Origin: Solirubrobacter taibaiensis
GTDB taxonomy: Bacteria; Actinomycetota; Thermoleophilia; Solirubrobacterales; Solirubrobacteraceae
Direction: 5' to 3'
Assembly (NCBI GenBank): GCA_027587225.1
Contig: JAPDDQ010000031.1
Span: 1 to 64,000 of the forward strand
Length of the DNA: 64,000 bases
Positions 14,869 through 22,955 of the stretch are shown here, piece by piece. Made by a program: the position numbers and the translations under genes. Within the stretch, counting starts at the first letter, position 1. Every line of letters starts with the position of its first letter. Below the pieces are notes generated by a model. That model did not search any database and was not told where the DNA came from. It worked only from the letters and a program-made list of their open reading frames with translations.

Positions 14869-16418
14869 CGATCACCGACAACCAGCTCCACGGGGACCCG
14901 GGGATCGAGGCCCACGAGCTGCACCCGCAGCGCAGTGCCGTCATCGAGACCGAGCAGCAGCGCGACCGCGCCAAGACGATCTACGAGAAGTCCAAGACCG
15001 GCCGGCGCGCGTTCATGGCGCCCGAGCTGGACGTGCCCAAGCACGAGCTGCCGTCGCAGTTCCGCCGCGCGGAGCCGCCGAAGCTGCCGGAGATCGCCGA
15101 GCCGGAGATCGTCCGCCACTACAACCGGCTGTCCAAGCGCAACTTCGACCTGGACTCCGGCTTCTACCCGCTCGGGTCGTGCACGATGAAGCACAACCCG
15201 AAGCTGCACGAGCGCGTCGCGGCGCTGCCGGGCAACGCCCGTCTGCACCCGCTGCAGAACCCCAAGCGCGCCCAGGGTGCGCTGGAGCTCATGCACTCGC
15301 TGCAGGAGTCGCTGGCCGAGGTGGCCGGCCTCCCGCACGTGTCGCTGCAGCCGTCCGCCGGTTCGCACGGCGAGCTCGCGGGCGTGCTGGTCACCCGCGC
15401 CTACCACGAGGACCGCGGCGATCACCGCACCAAGATCCTCACCCCGGACACCGCGCACGGCACCAACCCGGCGACGGTGACCATGGGCGGCTACGAGGTC
15501 GTCAAGGTCGGCACGGATGAGCACGGCGGCGTCGACGTCGAGGACCTGCGCGCCAAGGCCGACGACCAGGTCGCGTGCCTGATGCTCACCAACCCGAACA
15601 CGCTCGGCGTGTTCGACCGCAACATCGAGGAGATCGCCAAGATCGTCCACGGCGTCGGCGCGACGCTGTACTACGACGGCGCGAACCTCAACGCGGTGAT
15701 GGGCAAGACGCGGCCCGGCGACATGGGCTTCGACATCGTGCACTTCAACCTGCACAAGACGTTCACGCAGCCGCACGGCGGCGGCGGCCCGGGCGCCGGC
15801 CCGATCGCGGTCTCAGACCGCATCGAGCCCTACATCACCAAGCCGCAGGTGGTCAAGCGCGAGGACGGCACGTTCGACCTCGACTACGACCGGCCGAAGT
15901 CGATCGGGCGCCTGCGCGGCTTCCAGGGCAACTACGGCGTGTTCGTGCGCTCGTACGCGTACATCCTGTCGCTCGGGGGTGACGGCCTGCAGGAGGCGAG
16001 CGAGACCGCGGTCTTGAACGCCAACTACCTGCTGGCCAAGCTGCGTGAGCTCGGGGTCACCGACCTGCTCCCGCCGGCCTACGACCGCCTCTGCATGCAC
16101 GAGTTCGTGCTCAGCGGCGCGCCGATGAAGAAGGAGCTGGGCCTGCGCACGCTGGACCTGGCCAAGCGCCTGCTCGATCACAACTTCCACCCGCCGACGG
16201 TCTACTTCCCGCTGCTGGTGGACGAGGCGCTGCTGATCGAGCCGACCGAGACCGAGACCAAGGAGACGCTCGACGCGTTCGCCGAGGTCATGGCCGAGAT
16301 CCTGCGTGAGGGCGCGGAGGATCCGGAGATCGCGCGCAACGCGCCGTACGGCACGCCGGTCCGCCGGCTCGACGAGGCCGGCGCGGCCAAGCGCCCGGTC
16401 ATCCGTCAACCGCTGTAG
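14865..16418 (+). CDS. gcvPB: GcvPB, glycine dehydrogenase subunit 2 (PLP-binding)
   Basis: C-terminal, catalytic half of the P-protein, 517 residues from the ATG that overlaps the gcvPA stop. The PLP lysine lies in FNLHKTFTQPHGGGGPGAGP (Lys near 300). YPLGSCTMKHNPK and QPSAGSHGELAG (about 100-170) are also diagnostic. The frame is open further upstream, but earlier starts would lie inside gcvPA and add an unrelated Arg-rich stretch. The last gene of the operon, followed by a terminator-like hairpin. Confidence 0.96.
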   Translation: MTITDNQLHGDPGIEAHELHPQRSAVIETEQQRDRAKTIYEKSKTGRRAFMAPELDVPKHELPSQFRRAEPPKLPEIAEPEIVRHYNRLSKRNFDLDSGFYPLGSCTMKHNPKLHERVAALPGNARLHPLQNPKRAQGALELMHSLQESLAEVAGLPHVSLQPSAGSHGELAGVLVTRAYHEDRGDHRTKILTPDTAHGTNPATVTMGGYEVVKVGTDEHGGVDVEDLRAKADDQVACLMLTNPNTLGVFDRNIEEIAKIVHGVGATLYYDGANLNAVMGKTRPGDMGFDIVHFNLHKTFTQPHGGGGPGAGPIAVSDRIEPYITKPQVVKREDGTFDLDYDRPKSIGRLRGFQGNYGVFVRSYAYILSLGGDGLQEASETAVLNANYLLAKLRELGVTDLLPPAYDRLCMHEFVLSGAPMKKELGLRTLDLAKRLLDHNFHPPTVYFPLLVDEALLIEPTETETKETLDAFAEVMAEILREGAEDPEIARNAPYGTPVRRLDEAGAAKRPVIRQPL

Positions 16419-16469
16419 ACGAGAAACCGTCAACGTCTGTAGACGGCATCAACACCCCTTGACGACGGC

Positions 16470-16500
16470 GTCCTGAAACCACCCCACCGGTTTTCAGGAC
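16470..16500 (+). terminator. terminator-like hairpin after the gcv operon
   Basis: GTCCTGAAA at 16470-16478 pairs perfectly with TTTCAGGAC at 16492-16500, extended by CC/GG across a small bulge. It lies 52 nt after gcvPB. There is no T-tract downstream. Confidence 0.55.
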
Positions 16501-16556
16501 CCCGTCGCTCGGGGGAGGCCCCCTGCGTCAACCAATCCTCGTAGGGGAGGACTTAT

Positions 16557-17177
16557 ATGTCCAGAATGCGACTCGCCTTCACGGCGGTCATGGCTACGTG
16601 CGGGCTGCTGCTCGTCGGCGGCACGAGCGCCGCCAACGCGCAGGATGTCTCGCGCCTCACACAAGTCGTCCCGATGTCCGGAACCGTCACCAAGGGCGGC
16701 CAGAAGGGCAAGCAGTTCACCGGTACGTACACCATCCAGCGCTTCGTGAACTCGGGCGGCAAGCTCTACTCCGTCGGCACGCTCAAGGGCAAGGCCGGCA
16801 ACAAGAAGGTCTCCAAGGAGAACGTGCGCGTCCCGGCCGCCGTCGCGAACAACGCCGCGCCCAGCGGCACGGCCAGCGCCAGCCAGGTTCCGCCGCTGCC
16901 GCTGCCGCCGCTGCCTGCCGGCAACGCCTGCTCGATCCTCTCGCTCGACCTCGGGCCGATCAACCTCAACGTCCTCGGCCTGGTCATCCGCACCAACCAG
17001 ATCCAGCTGCGCGTCGACGCCGTCCAGGGCCCGGGCAACCTGCTCGGCAACCTCCTGTGCGGCATCACCGGGCTGCTGAATCCGGCCACGGGCGGCACGC
17101 CGGTGGCGAACACGCCGCTGGCGCAGCTCGCCCAGATCCTCAACGCGTTGCTCGCGCTGAGTCCGCGTACCGCATAA
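16557..17177 (+). CDS. secreted protein of unknown function
   Basis: A 206-residue exported protein: signal peptide 1-29 (LAFTAVMATCGLLLVGGTSAANA-QD), then a region with FTGTYTIQRFVNSGGKLYSV and LKGKAGNKKVSKENVRVP, and a C-terminal hydrophobic, Leu/Asn-rich part (LDLGPINLNVLGLVIRTNQI, NLLGNLLCGITGLL) with two cysteines that could form a disulphide. Proteins with this layout recur in Thermoleophilia genomes, but I know of no function. A GGGGAGG site precedes the ATG. It lies between the gcv terminator and the RTX-like array, with 19 nt to the first array gene, so it may be the first gene of that transcript. Confidence 0.75.
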   Translation: MSRMRLAFTAVMATCGLLLVGGTSAANAQDVSRLTQVVPMSGTVTKGGQKGKQFTGTYTIQRFVNSGGKLYSVGTLKGKAGNKKVSKENVRVPAAVANNAAPSGTASASQVPPLPLPPLPAGNACSILSLDLGPINLNVLGLVIRTNQIQLRVDAVQGPGNLLGNLLCGITGLLNPATGGTPVANTPLAQLAQILNALLALSPRTA

Positions 17178-17196
17178 CCGGGTATGGGGAGGCGCA

Positions 17197-18165
17197 ATGC
17201 GTCTCCCCATTGCCGCTGTACTGATCGCTGCGCTCGCCCTTCCCGCTTCGGCGAGCGCGGGCACGGTCGCCCTCGAAGGCACCGAGCTCGTCTACCGCGG
17301 TGACGCCGCACACGAGCGGCTGGTCATCAAGCGAGACGACGGGGCGGTGACGTTCGAGCTGGACCGCGGAGCGCTCGCGGGCTGCCCGCCGACGGGCTGT
17401 CCCTTGACCGGCGTGACCGCGATCCGCGTGCTGACGGGTGACGGTGACGACACCGTCGTCACCGTCGGGCCGCTCCCGCTGATCGTCGACCTCGGCTCGG
17501 GCGACGACGAGCTCATCGGTGGTGGCGGGCTGAAGACGCTCACCGCCAACGGCGGGCCGGGCGACGACCGCATCGAGGCCACGCCCTCCGAGCGCGGGGC
17601 GGTGTCCGGCGACGCGGGCCGCGACAGCCTCGTCCTGGACGCCGGGTACAGCGCCGCCGGGCCCTACACGGTCGATGGCGGGCCGGACGCCGACACGATC
17701 GACGTCGGGACCCGCGGCCCGGGCATGACCCTCGCGGGCGGAGACGGGGACGACGACATCCGGCTCATCGGCGTCGGCGTGCCCGTCACGATCACCTGCG
17801 GGGCCGGGAAGGATCGTTGGTACGGGACGCCGGACGACGTGATCGGCGACGGGTGCGCGCCGCACCTGGCCGGCATCACACCCTGGACCGTCTCGCGGGC
17901 GTTCCGGGAGGGCAGCCTCACCGCGGCGGCGAGCGGCTCGGTCACGCTCCGGCGCCGCGTCGGCGATCAGGGGCGCTCGCGCGAGATCATCGCCCGCGGT
18001 GCCTTCACCGCCCAGCCCGGGGCGCTGCGCGTGAGCCTGAAGCCCACCAAGATCGGGCGCCGCTGGCTGCGGCGGGACCCCCGCCTCACCGTGTTCGTGT
18101 ACGTGCGGACGCGCGACACCGCCGGCGAGCGCGGCGAGGTCAGCTTCCAGTCGAGGATCCGCTGA
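17197..18165 (+). CDS. secreted RTX-like repeat protein, array copy 1
   Basis: First of six paralogues, 322 residues. Signal peptide 1-21 (PASASA-GT), then the family start motif GTxxxEGxELVYR, a Cys pair (CPPTGCPLTGVTAIRV), and successive Gly/Asp repeats of the calcium-binding type: GDGDDTV, GSGDDEL, GGPGDDRI, GGDGDDDI. A second Cys pair (TCGAGKD .. GDGCAP) precedes a conserved C-terminal domain: TVSRAFREG, SGSVTLRRR, GALRVSLKPTKIGRRWLRR, VFVYVRTR, SFQSRIR. There is no type I secretion gene nearby; the Sec signal peptide makes it an exported protein. A GGGGAGG site precedes the ATG. Calcium binding is inference from the repeats. Confidence 0.85.
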   Translation: MRLPIAAVLIAALALPASASAGTVALEGTELVYRGDAAHERLVIKRDDGAVTFELDRGALAGCPPTGCPLTGVTAIRVLTGDGDDTVVTVGPLPLIVDLGSGDDELIGGGGLKTLTANGGPGDDRIEATPSERGAVSGDAGRDSLVLDAGYSAAGPYTVDGGPDADTIDVGTRGPGMTLAGGDGDDDIRLIGVGVPVTITCGAGKDRWYGTPDDVIGDGCAPHLAGITPWTVSRAFREGSLTAAASGSVTLRRRVGDQGRSREIIARGAFTAQPGALRVSLKPTKIGRRWLRRDPRLTVFVYVRTRDTAGERGEVSFQSRIR

Positions 18166-18227
18166 TGCTCGCGGGCACCGGTGCCGACGTCAGCGACTAC
18201 GAGTTCGACTCGCGGTTCGCGCGATGA
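18165..18227 (+). pseudogene. 20-codon relic of an array paralogue
   Basis: ATG at 18165 overlaps the stop of copy 1 (TGATG) and its own TGA overlaps the ATG of copy 2 (ATGA), so it exactly fills the gap. The peptide ends DVSDYEFDSRFAR, clearly matching the C-terminus of copy 2 (DVNDCFFVARLAR) and the general SxxSRL ending of the family. It therefore looks like the 3' stump of a deleted seventh copy that still keeps the translational relay intact. Confidence 0.65.
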
Positions 18228-19186
18228 GGTGGCTCGTGCTGCTCACCTTGCTCCTCATGCCGGCGAGCGCGCAGGCGGGGACGATCGCCCGCGAGGGATC
18301 CGAGCTCGTGTACCGCTCCGCGCCGGGCGAGAGCGACTACATCGTGGTCCAGGACCTCGGCGCCGGTTCCTCGGTGTCCGCCGGCGGCACCGGGGTCACG
18401 CCCGGCACGGGGTGCGTTCGCCGGTCGTGCTCGATCGATGGCATCACCGCGGTACGCGTGATCGCGGCCGACGGCGATGACCAGGTGGAGGTCTACGTCG
18501 ACCTGCCGGTGATCGTCGACCTCGGGCCGGGCAACGACTCCTTCGGGGGGAAGGCGACCGCGCTGACGGTCTCCGGTGGGGAGGGCAAGGACGTGATCGG
18601 CGGCGAGATGGGCGGCGGCCTCGTGGACGGCGGGCCCGGCGACGACCGCCTCCGGGCCGACGCGAGCGATGCGCTCACGGGCCCGCTGGTCATCGCCGGA
18701 GGTGCGGGCGACGACCAGATCACGCTCGAGGGCATCGCGCGCGCCGGCACCTCGATCGCGGGCGGGGAGGGGGACGACAAGCTCTCCACCGCCGAGGTCA
18801 TCGGGCTCGGGCCAGGCACCGACGTGAGCTGCGGGCCCGGCGACGACCGCCTCCTGCTGTATCTCACCGACCGTCCGGGGGAGGGCTGCGCGCCGGGCAT
18901 CACCGGCGTGACGGCGAACACGGTCTCGCGCGCCTTCGACGAGGGCACGCTGGCCGGCCCTGCGGCGGTCGCGGTAAAGCTCTACCTCGCTGTGGGCCGC
19001 GGGACGGTGGCGCGAGGCTTCGCGACGTTCAGCGCGGCCGGCCCGTTGCGGCTGCGGCTGAAGACGACGGACAAAGGACGGCGCTGGGTTCGCCGCCACC
19101 CGCGACTGGACGTGGGCGTGAGCATCCGGACGCGTTTCCGCGGCGACGTCAACGACTGCTTCTTCGTGGCCAGGCTCGCGCGATGA
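18224..19186 (+). CDS. secreted RTX-like repeat protein, array copy 2
   Basis: A 320-residue paralogue: signal peptide 1-18 (MRWLVLLTLLLMPASAQA), GTIAREGSELVYRSAPGE, Cys pair (GCVRRSC), repeats GPGNDSF, GGEGKDVI, GGPGDDRL, GGAGDDQI, GGEGDDKL, GPGDDRL, second Cys pair (SCGPGDD .. GEGCAP), then TVSRAFDEGTL and GPLRLRLKTTDKGRRWVRR. The segment aligned with SGSVTLRRR is replaced by VAVKLYLAVGRG, and an extra Cys lies near the C-terminus (NDCFF). The first 20 nt are identical to copy 3, showing recent duplication or gene conversion. Stop overlaps copy 3 (ATGA). Confidence 0.85.
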   Translation: MRWLVLLTLLLMPASAQAGTIAREGSELVYRSAPGESDYIVVQDLGAGSSVSAGGTGVTPGTGCVRRSCSIDGITAVRVIAADGDDQVEVYVDLPVIVDLGPGNDSFGGKATALTVSGGEGKDVIGGEMGGGLVDGGPGDDRLRADASDALTGPLVIAGGAGDDQITLEGIARAGTSIAGGEGDDKLSTAEVIGLGPGTDVSCGPGDDRLLLYLTDRPGEGCAPGITGVTANTVSRAFDEGTLAGPAAVAVKLYLAVGRGTVARGFATFSAAGPLRLRLKTTDKGRRWVRRHPRLDVGVSIRTRFRGDVNDCFFVARLAR

Positions 19187-20079
19187 GGTGGCTCGTGCTG
19201 CTCGCGATGCTCCTCACACCGGCGAGCGCGCAGGCCGGGACGATCGCCCGCGAGGGCACGGAGCTCGTGTACCGCTCCGCGCCGGGCGAGGCCGACCAGG
19301 TGAATTTCGAGGGCATCCAGCCGACGCTCGTGGCCGAGGGACGCGTGACCGCCGGGGCGGGCTGCCGCCCGGGCGAAGACGCGGCCTACTGCCCGCTGGA
19401 GGGCGTCACCACCCTACGCGTGCTCGCGGGCGACGGCAACGACGAGATCCTCGTGCTCGGCGGCAAGGTCGTCGTGGATCTGGGGCCGGGCGACGACGAG
19501 TTCGCCGCCGGCACCCGCAACACCGTGGTCGACGGTGGCCCCGGAAACGACGACCTCACCCTGCTCGCCGAGACCGGCGCCAGCGGGCCCCAACACGCCG
19601 AGGGCGGCGAAGGCGACGACGTGCTCGCCGTCGCCGGCCGCCACGGCGCGGTCACGCTCTCCGGTGGCCCTGGCAACGATCGCTTCACCACGGAAGGACA
19701 GGGCGCCCCGGGCATCGCGCTCGCCTGCGGGGCCGGCGACGACACCTACACGGTGGGTCCGCGCGACTACCCCGGCGACGGGTGCGCGCCGTTCCTGGCC
19801 GGCATCTCGGCCGGCACCGTCTCGCGGGCGTTCCAGGAGGGCACGCTGACGGCCCCGGCCTACGGGTGGGTCTCGCTCCGCCGGGCGAAGGGCCGGTACG
19901 ACCGTCCCCGCGAGGTGCTGGCCCGGGGCACGTTCTCCGCGGAGGCGGGTCCGCTACGGGTGAGCCTGGAGCGCACCGCGTTCGGCAGGCGCTACAAGGC
20001 CTCGCGGGTGCACGTGACCGTCCGCCTGCGCTCCGGCGCCGAGCGCGGCACGATCGTCTACCGCTCCAAGCTCAGGTGA
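19183..20079 (+). CDS. secreted RTX-like repeat protein, array copy 3
   Basis: The shortest member, 298 residues, nearly identical to copy 2 in its signal peptide (MRWLVLLAMLLTPASAQAGT) and start motif IAREGTELVYRSAPGE. Repeats are GDGNDEI, GPGDDEF, GGPGNDDL, GGEGDDVL, GGPGNDRF and GAGDDTY. Both Cys pairs are kept (GCRPGEDAAYC, ACGAGDD .. GDGCAP). The C-terminal domain keeps TVSRAFQEG, GWVSLRR and GPLRVSLERTAFGRR but ends IVYRSKLR. Its stop overlaps the GTG of copy 4 (GTGA). Confidence 0.85.
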   Translation: MRWLVLLAMLLTPASAQAGTIAREGTELVYRSAPGEADQVNFEGIQPTLVAEGRVTAGAGCRPGEDAAYCPLEGVTTLRVLAGDGNDEILVLGGKVVVDLGPGDDEFAAGTRNTVVDGGPGNDDLTLLAETGASGPQHAEGGEGDDVLAVAGRHGAVTLSGGPGNDRFTTEGQGAPGIALACGAGDDTYTVGPRDYPGDGCAPFLAGISAGTVSRAFQEGTLTAPAYGWVSLRRAKGRYDRPREVLARGTFSAEAGPLRVSLERTAFGRRYKASRVHVTVRLRSGAERGTIVYRSKLR

Positions 20080-21059
20080 GGTGCGCGCTGATTCTCCTGC
20101 TCGTCCTGCTCAGCCCGGGCACAGCGAACGCCGCGACGCTCGGCCGCAACGGCTCCGAACTCGTTTACCGCTCCGACCCCGGGCAGCACGACGACGTCTT
20201 CTTCCAGGACAACGTCGACACGGTGGACTTCTCCGACCACGACGTGACACCGGGCGAGGGTTGCCGCGCCGTGACCGAACACGGCGTCGTGTGCGAGCTC
20301 GAGGGCATCGACCGGTTCCGGATCATCGGCGGCGACGGTGACGACTTCATCGCGTTCAAGGCCGCGCTTCCCGTGATCGCGGACCTTGGTCCGGGCGACG
20401 ATGAGCTTCGTGGTCAGACGACCGCCGTGACGATCAGCGCGGGGGAAGGGGACGACGTCGTCGGTCTCGGCGTGCCGGCCGGGATGGTGGACCTCGGGCC
20501 AGGCCGCGACCGGGTCGACGCGGAGCTGCATTGGGCCTGGGAGGGCAGCACCCCGTTGCGGCTGGCCGGCGGCGAGGGCGACGACCGCATCACGTTGTTG
20601 GGCCGGAGGCGCGGCGTCACGTTGTCCGGTGGCGGCGGGGACGATCGGATCGTCGTCAACGGGACGCGGGACATGTACCGCGTGGACATCGCCTGCGGCC
20701 CGGGCGCCGACCAGCTCCTGATCAGCTACGTCGATCGCACCGGCGACGGCTGCGCCCCGCATCTCGAAGGGGTCACGCCGGGCACCGTCTCCCGCACGTT
20801 CCAGGAGGGTCGCCTGTCGGCGCCGGGCGCGGGCTCGGTCACGCTGCGCCGGCGCGTGACGAACTACTTCACGCCGCGCGAGTTCATCGCCCGCGGCCGG
20901 TTCCACGCCGCGGCCGGTCCGCTCCGCGTGCGCCTGCACACGACGCCGATCGGCCGCCGCTGGCTGCGGCGCGACCCGACGCTGCCGCTCTTCGTCTACG
21001 TACGGACCCGCAACGGCGAGGACCGCACGGTGATCCGCTTCTGGTCGAGGCTCGGATGA
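20076..21059 (+). CDS. secreted RTX-like repeat protein, array copy 4
   Basis: A 327-residue paralogue starting at the GTG that overlaps the copy 3 stop. A longer reading from 19188 exists but runs antiphase to copy 3 and has no signal peptide. Signal peptide MRCALILLLVLLSPGTANA, then ATLGRNGSELVYRSDPGQ, Cys pair (GCRAVTEHGVVC), repeats GDGDDFI, GPGDDEL, GEGDDVV, GPGRDRV, GGEGDDRI, GGGGDDRI, the second Cys pair (ACGPGAD .. GDGCAP) and the C-terminal domain TVSRTFQEGRLSAPGAGS, VTLRRRV, RWLRRDPTLPLFVYVRTR. Its stop overlaps copy 5 (ATGA). Confidence 0.85.
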   Translation: MRCALILLLVLLSPGTANAATLGRNGSELVYRSDPGQHDDVFFQDNVDTVDFSDHDVTPGEGCRAVTEHGVVCELEGIDRFRIIGGDGDDFIAFKAALPVIADLGPGDDELRGQTTAVTISAGEGDDVVGLGVPAGMVDLGPGRDRVDAELHWAWEGSTPLRLAGGEGDDRITLLGRRRGVTLSGGGGDDRIVVNGTRDMYRVDIACGPGADQLLISYVDRTGDGCAPHLEGVTPGTVSRTFQEGRLSAPGAGSVTLRRRVTNYFTPREFIARGRFHAAAGPLRVRLHTTPIGRRWLRRDPTLPLFVYVRTRNGEDRTVIRFWSRLG

Positions 21060-22024
21060 GGCGCGCGCTGCTCGTCCTGCTCGTGCTGCTCACGCCGGGC
21101 ACGGCGGAGGCCGCGACCGTCGGCCGCGAGGGCTCCGAGCTCGTGTACCGCTCGGCGCCCGGGCAGGAAGACCTGGTCGCCGGCGAGCGGGAGGAGGATG
21201 AGCTCGTGCTCGGCGGCATCGACGGTGCCGACACCGACCTCCAGGCCGGCGCGGGCTGCACGCTCGACCGGGGCATCGTCAGCTGCGCACTGGACGGGCT
21301 GACGGCGGTGCGGGTGCTCGGGGGCGACGGTGACGATCTCATCGCGATCTATGACCCCCGGATCCCGGTGGTCGTCGACCTCGGACCGGGCAACGACGAG
21401 TTCGACGGCCTGGCGCCGTCGGTGACCGTCGACGCCGGTGACGGTAGCGACCGCGTCAGCGTCATCGCGTCTACCGGGACGATCGACTTGGGGCTGGGTG
21501 AGGACCACGCGGACGCGCAGTTCTCGAAGGGTGTCGGACGGTTCGCGGTCGAAGGCGGCGAAGGGCGTGACACGATCGCGGTCCGGGGCACGAGCAAAAC
21601 CGGCATCTCGCTCTCCGGCGGCTCCGGGGACGACGAGATCCGCGTTCAGACCGCGCCACGCGGCGCGGGCATCGACATCGCCTGCGGCCCGGGCAACGAC
21701 TCCACCTGGCTGCGCCTGGCCGACCGCCCGGGGGACGGCTGCGCCGCGCACGTCACGCTGCCCGACCCGCGGACCGTGTCGCGCCGGCTGAGCGCCACGC
21801 TCACCGCGCCCGCCACCGGCTCGGTCAAGTTCCACCGCGGCGGCTCGCTCCTCGCCCGCGGTCCCTTCTCCGCACCCGCCGGCCCGCTCCGGCTACGGCT
21901 GAAGACGACCGACGCCGGCCGGCGAGCGCTCCGGCGCGACCCGGACCCCAAGCTGATCGTCACCGTCAACACGCGCACCGGCGGCGACACCAGCGAGATC
22001 TCCTTCCAGTCGAGGCTCAAATGA
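21056..22024 (+). CDS. secreted RTX-like repeat protein, array copy 5
   Basis: A 322-residue paralogue: signal peptide MRRALLVLLVLLTPGTAEA, ATVGREGSELVYRSAPGQ, Cys pair (GCTLDRGIVSC), repeats GDGDDLI, GPGNDEF, GDGSDRV, GLGEDHA, GGEGRDTI, GGSGDDEI, second Cys pair (ACGPGND .. GDGCAA), then TVSRRLSATLTAPATGS, GPLRLRLKTTDAGRRALRR and EISFQSRLK. The C-terminal arginine-rich loop is shorter than in copies 1 and 4. Its stop overlaps the ATG of copy 6 (ATGA). Confidence 0.85.
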   Translation: MRRALLVLLVLLTPGTAEAATVGREGSELVYRSAPGQEDLVAGEREEDELVLGGIDGADTDLQAGAGCTLDRGIVSCALDGLTAVRVLGGDGDDLIAIYDPRIPVVVDLGPGNDEFDGLAPSVTVDAGDGSDRVSVIASTGTIDLGLGEDHADAQFSKGVGRFAVEGGEGRDTIAVRGTSKTGISLSGGSGDDEIRVQTAPRGAGIDIACGPGNDSTWLRLADRPGDGCAAHVTLPDPRTVSRRLSATLTAPATGSVKFHRGGSLLARGPFSAPAGPLRLRLKTTDAGRRALRRDPDPKLIVTVNTRTGGDTSEISFQSRLK

Positions 22025-22947
22025 GACCACTGCTCACGCTGCTCTTCGTCCTGCTCGTCCCCGCCACGGCGCAGGCGGCGACTCTTGGCCGCGAGGGGAC
22101 GGAGCTCGTCTATCGCTCCGCGCCCGGCCAGCAGGAGCTCCATCTCCTGATGGAGGACGACGACGGTGGCGACCTGGTCATGATCGGCGGCGATGTCACC
22201 CCCGGCGCGGGTTGTGAGGGCGTCGAGGTGAGCTGCTCGCTCGCCGGCGTGACGACCGTCCGCGTGTTCCTCGGCGACGGCAACGACCGCTTCGAGGTGC
22301 GCGCGCCCGTCGCGATCGTCGCCGACCTCGGCCCAGGGAACGACGAGTTCGAAGCCGACGGCCTGGGCGCGGTCGTCACCGGCGGGCCGGGCGCCGACCA
22401 CATCACCGGGTTCAACGCCGAGAACGCCACCGGCCCGTTCCAGCTCGACGGCGGCGAAGGGGACGACACGCTCGTCTTCGCCGGGCGGATGCCGGGCATC
22501 ACGCTCACCGGCGGGGCGGGCGACGACCTGCTCGCGCTCGCGCTCACCAGCCCGGACGGCGCGCCGATCGACTTCGTGTGCGGGCCCGGCGCCGATCGGG
22601 CGATCATGGAGCCGCAGGACCGCGCCGGCGACGGCTGCGCGCGGCCCGTGACCGGCCTCACCGGCCTCAAACGGGTCTCCCGCACCTTCCGCGAGGGTCG
22701 GCTCGAGGCGCCGGCCCGCGGCGGAGTGACGCTGCGGCGGCGGACCACGACGGGCGGCCTCAACCTCGCCGTGATCGCGCGCCGCGACTTCAGCGCGCCC
22801 GCCGGCCCGCTGCGCGTGCGGCTGCGCACGACGCCGGACGGGCGGCGCTGGCTGGACCGCAACCCCAAGCTCCCGGTATGGGTGTTCATCAGGACTCGAA
22901 CCGGGTCCGATCGCGCCGAGGTGATCTTCGAGTCGAGGCTAGGCTAA
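22021..22947 (+). CDS. secreted RTX-like repeat protein, array copy 6
   Basis: Last member, 308 residues: signal peptide MRPLLTLLFVLLVPATAQA, ATLGREGTELVYRSAPGQ, Cys pair (GCEGVEVSC), repeats GDGNDRF, GPGNDEF, GGPGADHI, GGEGDDTL, GGAGDDLL, second Cys pair (VCGPGAD .. GDGCAR) and C-terminal domain VSRTFREGRLEAPARG, VTLRRR, GPLRVRLRTTPDGRRWLDR, EVIFESRLG. It ends the array; trpS begins 8 nt later with its own -10-like box inside the last codons, so the array transcript probably reads into trpS or stops without a hairpin. Confidence 0.85.
   Translation: MRPLLTLLFVLLVPATAQAATLGREGTELVYRSAPGQQELHLLMEDDDGGDLVMIGGDVTPGAGCEGVEVSCSLAGVTTVRVFLGDGNDRFEVRAPVAIVADLGPGNDEFEADGLGAVVTGGPGADHITGFNAENATGPFQLDGGEGDDTLVFAGRMPGITLTGGAGDDLLALALTSPDGAPIDFVCGPGADRAIMEPQDRAGDGCARPVTGLTGLKRVSRTFREGRLEAPARGGVTLRRRTTTGGLNLAVIARRDFSAPAGPLRVRLRTTPDGRRWLDRNPKLPVWVFIRTRTGSDRAEVIFESRLG
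22940..22945 (+). promoter_or_regulatory. -10 box TAGGCT of trpS
   Basis: TAGGCT lies at the very end of array copy 6 and 10 nt before the trpS GTG. It matches the box found before murC, cmk, metK and hisC. Confidence 0.5.
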
Positions 22948-22955
22948 GCCCCACA

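Noticed and set aside
19188..20075. Upstream extension of array copy 4 into a 623-codon gene
   Set aside because: The extension runs antiphase to copy 3, is Arg-rich, lacks a signal peptide and has no family match. The GTG at 20076 restores the conserved signal peptide and GTGA overlap.
17197..22947. The Gly/Asp repeats as a CRISPR or tandem DNA repeat array
   Set aside because: The repetition is at protein level with diverged codons; there are no constant-length spacers or identical DNA repeats.
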